Part shown: positions 23,401 to 33,390 of the stretch, piece after piece
How positions within the stretch are numbered: the stretch's first letter is position 1
Layout of the letters: every line of letters starts with the position of its first letter
Source of the DNA: Excoecaria cochinchinensis
Lineage: Eukaryota > Streptophyta > Magnoliopsida > Malpighiales > Euphorbiaceae
Direction: 5' to 3'
NCBI GenBank assembly: GCA_947683425.1
Contig: CANTUQ010000050.1
Span: 14,748,501 to 14,812,500 of the forward strand
DNA: 64,000 nucleotides
The notes under the pieces: generated by a model
The model's input: only the letters and a program-made list of their open reading frames with translations
Database searches by the model: none
What the model was told of the DNA's origin: nothing
Position numbers and translations under genes: made by a program

Positions 23401-26238
23401 TCTGGTTGCTCACTTCAGTAAAAAGGACTGAAATCCAGTCATTAATCTTTCCATAGCTAGCCTATGTAAAGGCTTAGTTACATTTACTTGTTCAATCAGT
23501 GGATAAAACCCATTAACTTTTCATTCTTCTTTGGTTATAAAATTCAGATTTTTATAACCATCTCAATTGTTGGTTTATGCTTTTGAGATATACAAAAAGT
23601 AACAAATTTTATATACTTTAATTGCAACTCTGGTTTTATGCTTTTATTAATTGGAAGTTAGAAATATTTTTCTTTTTCCACTACAGGACTATGTGCATTA
23701 AGTGGCTATATTAATGTTATGTCTTTTTATCTTTTCCTAAGAGGTGCATTCTTCATTTATCTTATCGTGCAAGTTGTAAGGTTGGAAATTTGACATCATG
23801 ATGATGTGCAGAATGCATTATGAGAAATAAAATTAACTAAACTTCATAGTCTTGGGGAACATACTAAGTCAAATTTAATATTTGCAGTGTGCCATCATTG
23901 TTTTTACTTTTGCATATTATTTGTAATGTGGATTGAATACTCATTTGTCTCCTAAACTTGTCAACAAAATCTGTCTGGGAAAAAATAAACTTTATGGCCA
24001 TTTTAGGACCCGACTTTTACTTAGTTGCTTGATATCAAATCAATGGTAATAGTGAGGATAGAAAGACTAAATTTGCAGTAAAAGTTTGTGAAAAAGATTT
24101 CAAATACTTCAATTGAGTTAGTTTTTAGTTAATTTAGTTCATATGACTGATCCAATTTATGGCCATATTAGGACTCATCTGTATTTCTTGGTGAATGTAG
24201 TTCGATTTACATCAAACCAATGATAATAGCCAGGATAGAAAGACTAAATTTGAAATAAAATTGTGAAAAATATTTTAATTACTTCACAGAGATAGTTTTT
24301 AGTGAAGGCAGTCATTTATGAAGATTAATTGCATTAAATTGTCAAAAATTGGAATAATTTGCTATTGAAAGTTGGGTCCTAATATGGCTGTAAAGTTAAC
24401 TTCTCTATAAACTGGATTTTGTTATCTAGCTCAGGAGGCACAATGATGCTTAATTCCTTTATTTATACACTTGATAGAACTTGTTCATGTAGTTATGGGA
24501 TTAAGGTATACTTTTTTCGTTGATTTGAAAGGTTCCTTTGGTTCTGTTGTATGTAACTTATATTGCTGTCATGGTCCAACTTTATTTTAATGCAGGCAAG
24601 GGACCTTTCAAAAATTGTTCAAGCAGCTTATCACTTGATACCTTATTTTATTTTTAGTCCTCAAGAGGGTAAGTTTCCTAACTGTTGTTACATTTTTTCT
24701 TCTTGAATAATTAATGTAATGGACACACCTTCTATAAAATATAACCAGTACATTAGAGTCGTGTGATTTCTGTTTTGATTTATCCGATTAAAGTTGCTTG
24801 CTACGTATGGAGATGCAGAAGTCCATTTTCATGTGCCTATTACTTCTATTTTCTATTTATTCCACTTTTGGAATGAAAAGGCAATCAAATGAAAGATTAT
24901 AGAAGTTGAAATATTTGTGCATTCCATTTTACAGAAAGCTTCATCCTTCAAAGAATATACTTTGTTTATATTGTAGAACCATGTCTTAACCATATGCTTC
25001 AATATATGTTGATATTAAGTTTTGGCAAAAAAGCATCTTTGAGTTCCTGGAGTTTAGCACATAATTTTGAATAGATATAGTTCTCTTTCCAAGCTACAAT
25101 CCTCTAACCCATCTGCACCCACAGAAAGGTATAAATCCAAATCATAAAAAAAAGTTACTAATGTACCAAAGTTCTGTATTGCGACCTATGAAACCAGTAT
25201 CTACTATAGCTTTGTCTTTGCTTCCTAATTGTCTACATAAATCTGTGGATAATTTGAAAGAATCAGTTCATTTTATACTTGCATCATTGGTCGTGTATTT
25301 TCTAACCATAAGCATAATAACCTAAACTTCAACAGGCTTAAATGTTATCAAATGTAAAAATGCAATAGTGAATATATATTCACAACTGATCCAAACTTTT
25401 TTGTCCATTAATTAAATGGAGGAGTCAACACAGAGACTTGCATCAGGAAAAAGTCAGAGATATTTTGGTGTTTGTGACTGGATGCAAATCCAAAAGTCGA
25501 TCAGATACCAATTCCTCCATTTCTCTCAATCACAATTCACAATATCAAACAACAGAGTGTGTATGACCTTATAACCACTAGGCGATATAACCACCCCTCC
25601 CAAAACAACTGTTGAACTTTTCAGATTTGGTATGACATGCATAATTTGTCGTCTTCAAAAGCTAGTGCATCAACAGATTCAACCCCATATTTATACAAAA
25701 TTGAATGTGATCTTCCAAATTTGTGACCATCTATTGCTTATTGTTCATATATGGCTTAGTACTTTGGTGATCTTTCAAATTCTGACCAATTATTTGATTT
25801 GATTCTTTCACTGGATTTTGAATCATATGTTCATATATGGCATTGGCATTTGATTCATATTTGAAGATTGACATTAGTAACTTTTTGATCTTCCAAATTC
25901 TGACCACTCAAATTTAATAATGTATGAAAGAGGGGAAGGTTGAGATAGTCTAATGTGATTTTGCTGCTAATGCAGGTTCAAGAAGTTCACTTTTCTCAGC
26001 CACTGATCCTCAAATACCCGAGTACTGTGAGTTGTTAAAAGCAGATGACTGGCCCGTTTGTGCATACATCTCACAAGACTGTCGACCTACAAATCCTTCA
26101 GAAGAAGCACACAACCTCGAGACATCACATAAATTGTGGGAGAAGACATTAGAAATGATCGGACTTCCATCAGATGCAGTTGAAAGACTAATAGAAGGGG
26201 AAGAAGTCACATGCCGCTATGGGAATCATCAGGGTTAG
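17498..26238 (+). CDS. FEY: FEY (FOREVER YOUNG)-type short-chain dehydrogenase/reductase, 8 coding exons
   Basis: Coding exons: 17498-17709, 18035-18155, 18299-18416, 20966-21102, 21921-22022, 22550-22642, 24596-24668 and 25976-26238. All junctions are GT-AG and the phases agree, giving 1119 bases and 372 aa, the normal length for the family. The Rossmann cofactor motif TGSTSGIG is at residues 59-66, NNAG at 142-145, the catalytic tyrosine/lysine pair in YSSSK at 223-227 (INVNSV precedes it), and SPGVVHTNV follows. The N-terminal EGLGWIEWLRGW and the C-terminal CRPTNPSEEAHN followed by LIEGEE...CRYG are characteristic of plant FEY rather than other SDRs. The predicted role is NAD(P)-dependent oxidoreduction; in Arabidopsis FEY is needed for normal vegetative shoot apex development, and its substrate is unknown to me. 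Introns 3 (2.5 kb) and 6 (2.0 kb) carry MITEs. No defect is seen; this is the one gene here that looks functional. Confidence 0.95.
19424..19443. repeat. Poly-T tract
   Basis: A run of about 19 T in FEY intron 3, followed by A-rich sequence. Confidence 0.8.
19810..20004. mobile_element. Short hAT MITE of the CCGG family in FEY intron 3
   Basis: It starts CAATGGTTTGAAACTGG and its reverse-complemented right end starts CATGGTAGTAAAAGCCGG and continues ACCGG, the same termini as the 2609-3366 element in decayed form. The interior is only about 150 bp and carries TGACCAAGTCAACC and GACCAGCTCCCAGTT motifs. Flanking octamers CTTCAAAA and CTTATCAA agree at six of eight positions, consistent with an old target duplication. 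Confidence 0.55.
22767..23090. mobile_element. Stowaway-type MITE in FEY intron 6
   Basis: The left end reads TCCTCCATCCTACGGAATTG and the reverse complement of the right end reads CTCAATCCGTCCCACTAAAT, both decayed forms of the Stowaway terminus CTCCCTCCGTCCC. TA dinucleotides flank both ends (22765-22766 and 23091-23092). The interior is AT-rich and includes an (ATT)n run at about 23031-23052. No coding capacity. Confidence 0.65.
23940..24445. mobile_element. Long-TIR MITE in FEY intron 6 with an internal duplication
   Basis: The left end (TCATTTGTCTCCTAAACTTG, then AACAAAATC, then TATGGCCATTTTAGGACCC) is matched by the reverse complement of the right end (CATTGTGCCTCCTGAGCTAG, then AACAAAATC, then CAGCCATATTAGGACCC), giving imperfect TIRs of about 80 bp. 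Inside, a segment from TTTATGGCCATTTTAGGAC to GGATAGAAAGACTAAATTT (about 23993-24074) is repeated at about 24160-24251. Target duplications are not clear, so the superfamily (perhaps Mutator-like) is open. Confidence 0.6.
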
Positions 26239-26765
26239 TCTTATCTTGCCACCATCACACCAAATTACTGTTTTTACCTGGTAGTTTACATGGATCATTC
26301 ATCACGCCAAATTAATTTCTTGGGCGCATATTAACATCGACCACAGGTGCGATTTTTTAACATTTAGGAAAATGGATTTAATTTAGGAAATACTCTCATT
26401 TATTCGTGAAAATTTCTTTTTGACATACAGATGTCATTTTAGAAAATCTGTGAAACAAATGTATGTATGATTGATCTGTCTGGCTGGTGGATGTATGATT
26501 TGTTTCATATTAGCATATAAATTCCATGAATTCTATCAAAGTTCAGAAAAACAAGCAAATGGATGAATATGTATGTATGTATGTATGTATGCATGCATAT
26601 TATGATAATGTAATTGAGCAATTATAAAGAGATAGGAGTGAGAAAATCAAGCATACAGATTTATAGTTTTTTCGGGCTTCAGGTACCAAATTTTGTCATT
26701 TTGTTCAGCTTCAAAAAACTAGTGAAAACAATCCCAAAGTCACTGGGAGATTGGCTAAGGCTGTG
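26239..26765. other. Convergent intergenic region with a (TATG)n microsatellite
   Basis: FEY (plus) and the F-box relic (minus) end tail to tail with 527 bases between their stops. A (TATG)n/(ATGC) microsatellite lies at about 26569-26599. The region must hold the FEY 3' UTR; no single polyadenylation signal stands out. Confidence 0.7.
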
Positions 26766-29513
26766 TTATCCATTTAGGTGAGAGTCTAGGTAAATGATTT
26801 CAGCTTTTGCAGAAGCACGTCGAAATCGTATAAGCTCTTTCAATAATTGGAACCCTTTATCAATGGTGTTGTGTTTGATGGGCAAAATTTCTATTTTCTC
26901 AAGTTTAGTTGAAGTTGTGAGAAAAAACTTCATCAACTCCAGTTCTGCTTGAGCACAACCTGTCACTTCCATCTTTACTGTTTTCAGTTTGTTTAGTGAA
27001 CCATTTGAGAAATCTTGCATTATCAATTCCTCTACTCCACCTTCTACTTCTGCATTTGTATCTGTCTGTGCCTACATGCAATACAAAAAGCATAAAACAA
27101 AACATATTTGCCCCTGCTTCTTCCAGAAAGCAAAAAGAAAAAAAGGGGGTGAGGGTGTACTTCCTGATACTGTATTTGAAGCCGTTGTTTGAATTCCTGG
27201 TAAAATAGGGGTGCTTTGAACGAGGGCGCTGTTCTTATTTTACCTTGAGGGTTTGAATTAGCCCTTCTTAATAGTATTTCGCCATAGATGAATGAAAAGA
27301 TGGTTGTAATAAATAACATGTCTCATACTTCAACTTTGAATTTTTCAATTTAATCCCCAAAGAAATAGTAAGCATAACAGCTAACCATTCCACTAATTTA
27401 AAATGCTGACGTGGATTAATGTTTAAGACCTATATTCTGCGAGAGCGAGAAATAAAATGCTTATACATTTTTCGTTTCATGATACTGAAATGACATCAAT
27501 CAATGCATGTGCAATGCATGATAGCCAATTGAATTTTATTATCTAGCTGCATGTGAAACAGAAAATATACAAGTAATTCATTTCACTGGCTGGCATAAAA
27601 GCAAGTCCTCATCAACATTTTAGATTAGTGGGGTGGTTAGCTGTTTTAATTATTGTTTCTTCTAAGGGGTAAATTAAAAACATTCAAAGTTGAAGTATTC
27701 GATATGTTATTCTTTGAAGGATTTTATATATTAAGCTTTAAATACAGTTATTAGCCTATTAGCAAATAGACTCTTAATCGAATATTTCTGTTTTTTTGAA
27801 AAGCATGAAACTTAACCAAAAGGTTTTACTGATTGGGAGCGAAGCTATGGTCCTCAAATCGAAACAGTGCTAGCTGAATTTAAGCGTTTAAATCAGCTTC
27901 AAAGCACTAGCTAAATTGTAGGCTTTACTGATCTTAACTATTTTTGAATCTATACAACACCATTCTCATTGCAAGTAACGTGGAATCACTTCGATTGGGT
28001 ATATACTACTTCGAACAGTTTTTAATTTGACTTTTCTATTCAATTCACTATCACAAAGATAACAGAAATATTCAGTCAACCGACTTTTTCTACTAGGCAT
28101 AAATGGGGGGGGGGAAAAAAAAAGAACATCAGAGATGTCTAATTGGAATAGGTCTCCAACAATAGGTATTCAAGTGGTTTTTTTAACTTCTTATTTTTCC
28201 AGCCTCCAATTGTGAGTATCAATTGGGCGCACAATGCTTGGATGCACTGTATGCTATACACTGTATGATCGGATGATCAAATTTATCAATATTTATCGGT
28301 TATTTTATTGGACGGTGCGTAGTATACAGCACACCAAATTATTGTATGAGCTAATATTTTGAATTTTCATTTTGTTCTTCCTATGATTTCTAAATAAATT
28401 AGTTTTTTTTTTCAACAGATAACATATTGTTTTTCATTAATTAAATTTGGTAATGTTTATGTAAATATTACTCACAGTGATTGTAAGTTTTTCCAAGTTG
28501 GGTGAGCTTCTAATCAAACAAAGAGCACATGAGGCTTGTTCAATCTTTCGGCAACATAAATCTGATAGATGAAGAATTCTGAGATTATCTAAGCTCTTTG
28601 GAAGCCTATTTTGCACACCTCCTTTTGCCAGAAACTTTAATAGCCAAAACAGAAAAAAAAAACAATCAATAAATATAAGAAATAAACAACTGAATTTATC
28701 AAAAATTGAATAAAATCTGTAATAAAAAATAATAATATTGTTACTCACCTTTAAAAAATAGAGGTGAATGGATAAATCCTGAATTGCAGGCATAGTAGGA
28801 GCAATGTCAATCAAATTAGATGTTTTTCTATCCATGAAATACTTAGCAATTTCAGGCATACCAGTTAAAGCAATTGAAACAACTTGAAGAAGAGGGGTGT
28901 TTTTGAAATTAACAGAATCAAAAGTGCCATTAAAATATAAAAACTTAAGATTTGGGGAACTAATTCTTAGGCAGAAGAAGTGGGGACAACCTCAAGAGTT
29001 AAGCTTTGTAATAATGGGCAATTAGAGATGAAAATTCCAAACCTTTCAGCTGGAAAAATCATATTTTTAAATTCAAGGGTAACAAGAAGATCAAATCCTC
29101 TGAATGAGCTTGGAGGTTTAAAAGCACAATTGCAGAGATTTAAAATTCTCAATTTTTGAAATGAATAGAAATTGAAAGTTACTTTATAAGTATGATTTTG
29201 GTCCTCAACTCTCCAAATCCTAAGCCTAATTTCTTGAACATCATTATAAGACAGGAAATGTAACCAATGATTTATATGACAAAAATTATCAAAATCAAAA
29301 TCAGAAACAGAAAAACTAAACTTAATAAGAGGCCCTTGATGAAGTAGCAAAGCTTGATAATATGCTTGTCCTAATCACATCTTTCTGTGGCAATTTCATC
29401 AAAATCTTCTCTATTACATTCTTCGGTAGCTCGCTTAACGTATCAGATGACGATGCTGATGCGGCTGGTGATGAAGGTGATGACAATGAAGATGAGGATG
29501 ATATGCTTCTCAT
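26766..29513 (-). pseudogene. F-box/LRR/FBD protein pseudogene
   Basis: Exon 1 begins at 29513 with a Ser-rich leader and the F-box start LSELPKNVIEKILMKLP and KDVIRTSILS. The frame is lost at about 29355, and the Trp-rich end of the F-box (normally LS.KWRY.W) is missing, with the reading resuming as LLLHQGPLIKFSFSV. LRR-like strands follow (LRILNLCNCAFKPP, LLVTLEFKNM, CPLLQSLTLE). Another frame change at about 28985 leads into ISSPNLKFLYFNGTF, ending at the donor by 28749. Exon 3 is 28476-28634 (LPKSLDNLRILHLSDL ... SSPNLEKLTIT) and exon 4 is 26766-27071, the FBD tail (LNKLKTVKMEV, ELELMKFFL, LIRFRRASAKAEIIYLD). Family members are SCF ubiquitin-ligase substrate adaptors of mostly unknown targets. 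With the F-box truncated and two frame breaks, this copy is probably dead. Confidence 0.85.
27312..27711. mobile_element. 400-bp MITE with about 100-bp TIRs, in the last intron of the F-box relic
   Basis: The left arm starts AATAACATGTCTCATACTTC and continues AACTTTGAATTTTTCAATTTA, then later ACAGCTAACCATTCCACTAA. The reverse complement of the right arm starts AATAACATATCGAATACTTC and continues AACTTTGAATGTTTTTAATTTA, then ACAGCTAACCACCCCACTAA. The arms match over about 100 bp with moderate divergence (left 27312-27416, right about 27608-27711). No coding sequence and no clear target duplication; long TIRs suggest a Mutator-like MITE, by inference. Confidence 0.75.
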
Positions 29514-30040
29514 GATTGTCCTGTCAATTTCAAAATTAATACTTTTTCATCAACAAATATATATAAATATATATTACAATTTAATTAGACAACAATCATA
29601 TTTTTGTAAATAATCATGTATCCATTTTACCTGATTGATAGTGAAGAAAGGTTAAGAGTGGTGAGTGTGTTTGTATGGATAGATAGAGTGGATTCTTATT
29701 TCTTAGGGAGAAATGTTAATTTAATATATAAAATCAATTAGATACTTGCTATGGATATGCTTGCACAAGTTTAGACTTAAATTAGAAACATAATCTGCAA
29801 TTAATTACAATTCACCAAATGGATGCATGTGGAGATTTCTTACCTTTTCTGAATATTTGGAGTCAATTGATATTTATTTTTGTTGCTAATTTGTAATATA
29901 ATTTTCATTATTAAAATTACTAAAATTATGCATAGTCCTTTCTAATCCGGAAATATACGGGATTTTTTTTATATAGTTTTGGTGTAAATTTAAAAAAAAA
30001 AATAGAAAATTGGTGCTATAAGAAAGATATTTAGGAAATA
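29514..30040. other. Upstream region of the F-box relic
   Basis: AT-rich sequence with no recognised feature; it would have contained the promoter of the F-box relic. Confidence 0.4.
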
Positions 30041-30048
30041 GGGTGTCA

Positions 30049-30145
30049 GAAAACGGCAACATAAGTTGCCGTTTTCTATTAGTGTGGGATCCACCCATAC
30101 TTTATAGATTTTTCATTCAAAACAGCAACTTAAGTTGCCGTTTTT
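30049..30145. repeat. Pair of hairpin-forming palindromes (AACGGCAAC / GTTGCCGTT)
   Basis: The first palindrome has perfect 12-base arms GAAAACGGCAAC (30049-30060) and GTTGCCGTTTTC (30065-30076) around ATAA. The second (30119-30145) has arms AAAACAGCAACTT and AAGTTGCCGTTTT with one mismatch and almost no loop. A weaker third relative (AAAACGACAATAAATATTGC) is at about 30214-30233. They lie about 1.2 kb upstream of the transposase-like fragment at the satellite border. Confidence 0.75.
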
Positions 30146-30239
30146 CAAGGCATAAAAAAGTGATATTTTGCGCCTTGATTGATATCTGTCCAGTTGGAAT
30201 CCGAATTGATAGAAAACGACAATAAATATTGCTTTTTTT

Positions 30240-31320
30240 GTAATTTTTTATTTTTTTTAAAAAAATCTGCCTATAAAAAAACTCAAACCCACCCACTTTC
30301 CTTCCCATTTCTCATTTTCACTTCACTTCCCTTAACTTTTAATTTTCACTTAATTATTTCTTCCCTCGTCTTATTTTCATTCTTTCACTTTAAATATTTT
30401 TCATCTCATATTAAATTTTTCATTTCACTAAGGAAATAGTGTTGAATTTTTTTTATTGAGATAATTGTAGAAGATTTTGTTGAGGGTTAAAAAAAAGGTA
30501 ATATTATGTGAATAAAGTATAAATTAATTTTGTTGGTGCTGTTAAGTTTGCAATATAATTCTGATCAATATTTTAAAAGGCAAGTTATTATTATTTATTT
30601 ATTTTTGAAAAATAGATTTAGTTTAAACTAAGATAATTATTTTGCTCGTGTTATTTTATGGTTTATTCAGATAAATTATAATCTTCAATATTGGTAGAGC
30701 AATTAGATGTCCGAATTTAGTTATATTATTTTACTTTTATATTGTCATTTTCAGATATTTAGGAATATATGAAACTATATTGATATGTAAATTTATTATA
30801 TATAGGTTTTACAAGTGAATTAAAATTAAAATTTAGAAGTCAATTAAAATATAAATTTAGAAGATTAAAAGAGTAATCGGTTTAAGAAGTTGAAATATTT
30901 ATGACGATATGTATAGGTAGCCCATATATATAATATTATGTTATAACAAAAAAGTATTGTAAATCTGGAAGAAAAAAATACATTTCAAGAGTTAAGAAGT
31001 GAATAAAAATTTTAATTTTTAGAGTTAGTTGACTAATTAGTACAAAATATTTATATAAAATTTTTTAGTTAAAGGAATAAAATTTTTAAAAAATAGTTGT
31101 GTAAAATGATTAAATTTATCAATGAGTTTAAAATTTATTGATAGTTTTTAAATTTCAAAAATAATAAAATGATGCATTAATTATAAAATATGTACATATA
31201 ATGTAGCAATTACAAAATATCGATTTTAGCAATATTTATAATTCATACTGAAGGACAATCAATATGAGACATAACTGGTTATCAGTATGATACTTCAAGT
31301 TCCTCAAGAAGATCGAGGAG
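30240..31320. other. AT-rich spacer
   Basis: A CT-rich tract (about 30285-30430) followed by very AT-rich sequence. I see no gene or RNA here. Confidence 0.4.
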
Positions 31321-31335
31321 ATTGAAGCTCAAAAG

Positions 31336-31537
31336 CAAACCGATCGACATTTGCAGAACTTGTTCATAGGATATCAGTTAAGTTGGATTTAGCTGTGGAT
31401 GTGAGGGTTAGTAAAGTGATATACAAGTGTCCAATTAACAATCACGAGTCATATTCGTGGACTCTTATGGATGTAATTGATGACAATGACATTAATCAAA
31501 TTTATAAAAATTTTGTTACATTTTCTGGATATACAAC
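31336..31537 (+). pseudogene. Possible N-terminal fragment of a Mutator-like transposase, cut by the satellite
   Basis: Open from a stop just before 31329, the frame reads FAELVHRISVKLDLAVDVRV, SKVIYKCPINNHESY, then WTLMDVIDDNDINQIYKNF and HLE. The pattern (E L x x I x x K L, a basic strand x I Y K C P, then an acidic I D D N D I) resembles the PB1-like N-terminal region of plant MuDR/MULE proteins. At about 31540 the homology ends and the satellite begins in the same open frame, which closes at 31628. Only about 65 codons remain, so the family call is tentative; the truncation at the array border is plain. Confidence 0.4.
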
Positions 31538-31539
31538 GC

Positions 31540-33390
31540 ATCTGGAAGCCTGCCGGTCACGACGCAACGAGAATTGGCTTCGTCGTAATCTGACGAATTT
31601 TTATGGATTTCTGAAGGGGTACCACTAGGGAAAATCACCAAAATCGAAAAATCGCAAAAAGTGGTGAAATTTTGGATCCGAGTCCAATAATTCAGGAGAA
31701 CTTGACTGGAATAGTTACTGGAAGCCTGCCGGTCACGACGCATCGAAAATTGGCTTTGTCAGAATCTGACGAATTTTTACGGATTTCTGAAGGGGTACCA
31801 CTAGGAAAAATCCCCAAAATCGCAAAAAGTGGTGAAATTTTGGATCCGAGTCCAATAATTCAGGAGAACTTGACTGGAATAGCTACTGGAAGCCTGCCGG
31901 TCACGACGCATCGAGAATTGGCTTCGTCGGAATCCGACGAATTTTTACGAATTTCTGAAGGGGTACCACTAGGGAAAATCACCAAAATCGAAAAATCGTA
32001 AAAAGTGGTAAAATTTTGGATCCGAGTACAATAATTCAGGAGAACTTGATTGAAATTGCTACTGGAATCCTGCAGGTCACGACACATCGAGAATTGGCTT
32101 CGTCAAAATCTGACGAATTTTTACGGATTTCTGAAAGGGTACCACTAGGGAAAATCACCAAAATCGAAAAATCGCAAAAAGTGGTGAAATTTTGGGTCCG
32201 AGTCCAATAGTTCGGGAGAACTTGACTGGAATAGCTCCTAGAAGCTTGCCAGTCACGACGCATCGAGAATTAGTTTCGTCGGAATCTGACGAATTTTTAT
32301 GAATTTCTGAAGGGGTACCACTAGGAAAAATCACCAAAATCGAAAAATCGCAAAAAGTGGTGAAATTTTGGATCCGAGTCCAATAATTCAGGAGAACTTG
32401 ACTGGAATAGCTACTGGAAGTCTGCCGGTCACGACGCATCGAGAATTGGTTTCGTCGAAATCTGACGAATTTTTACGAATTTCTGAAGGGGTACCACTAG
32501 GAAAAATCGAAAAATCGCAAAAAGTGGTGAAATTTTGGATCCGAGTCCAATAATTCAGGAGAACTTGACTGGAATATCTACTGGAAGCCTGCCGGTCACG
32601 ACGTATCGAGAATTGGCTTCGTCAGAATCTGACGAATTTTTACGGATTTCTGAAGGGGTACAACTAGGAAAATCACCAAAATAAAAAAATTAAAAAAAGT
32701 GGTGAAATTTTGGATCCGAGTCCAATAATTCAGAAGAACTTGACTGGAATAGCTACTTGAAGCCTGCCGGTCACGACACATTGAGAATTGGCTTCGTCTG
32801 AATCTGAAAAATTTTTACGGATTTCTGAAGGGGTACCATTAGGGAAAATCACCAAAATCGAAAAATAGCAAAAAGTGGTGAAATTTTTGATCCGAATCCA
32901 ATAATTCAGGAGAACTTGACTGGAATAGCTACAGGAGGCCTGCCGGTCACCAAGCATCGAGAATTGGCAACGTCGGAATCTGACGAATTTTTACGGATTT
33001 CTGAAGGGATACCACTAGGAAAAATCACCAAAATCGAAAAATCGCAAAAAGTGGTGAAATTTTTGATCCGAGTACAATAATTCAGGAGAACTTGACTGGA
33101 ATAGCTACTGGAAGCCTGCCGGTAACGACGCATCGAGAATTGGTTTCGTCGAAATCTGACGAAATTTTATGGAGTTCTGAAGGTGTACCACTAGGGAAAA
33201 TCCCCAAAATCGCAAAAAATGGTGAAATTTTGGATCCGAGTCCAATAATTCAGGAGAACTTAACTGGAATAGCTACTGGAAGCCTGCCGGTCACGACGCA
33301 TCGAGAATTGATTTCGTCGGAATCAGACGAATTTTTACGGATTTCCCTAGAGGTACCACTAGGGAAAATCACAAAAATCGAAAAAAGTGG
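31540..33390. repeat. Satellite subfamily A (array edge)
   Basis: Diagnostic variants: GCCTGCCGGTCACGACGCAT, GATTTCTGAAGGGGTACC (not TTTCCCTAG), AAAATCGAAAAATCGCAAAA and AGGAGAACTTGACTGGAAT. About eleven monomers, mostly 176 bp, with some of 167-168 bp caused by loss of an AATCG-flanked 8-bp segment. Divergence between neighbours is higher than deeper in the array. Confidence 0.85.

Noticed and set aside
28200..28350. Possible small inverted repeat around GCACTGTATGCTATACACTG
   Set aside because: The arms are short and imperfect and no target duplication could be found, so it was not called as a MITE.
29362..29613. Plus-strand acidic frame with DDDADAAGDEGDDNEDEDD
   Set aside because: It is the antisense of the serine-rich leader of the F-box relic.
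30179..30439. 86-codon plus-strand frame in a CT-rich tract
   Set aside because: Low-complexity Phe/Ser/Leu composition from pyrimidine-rich sequence; no homology recognised.
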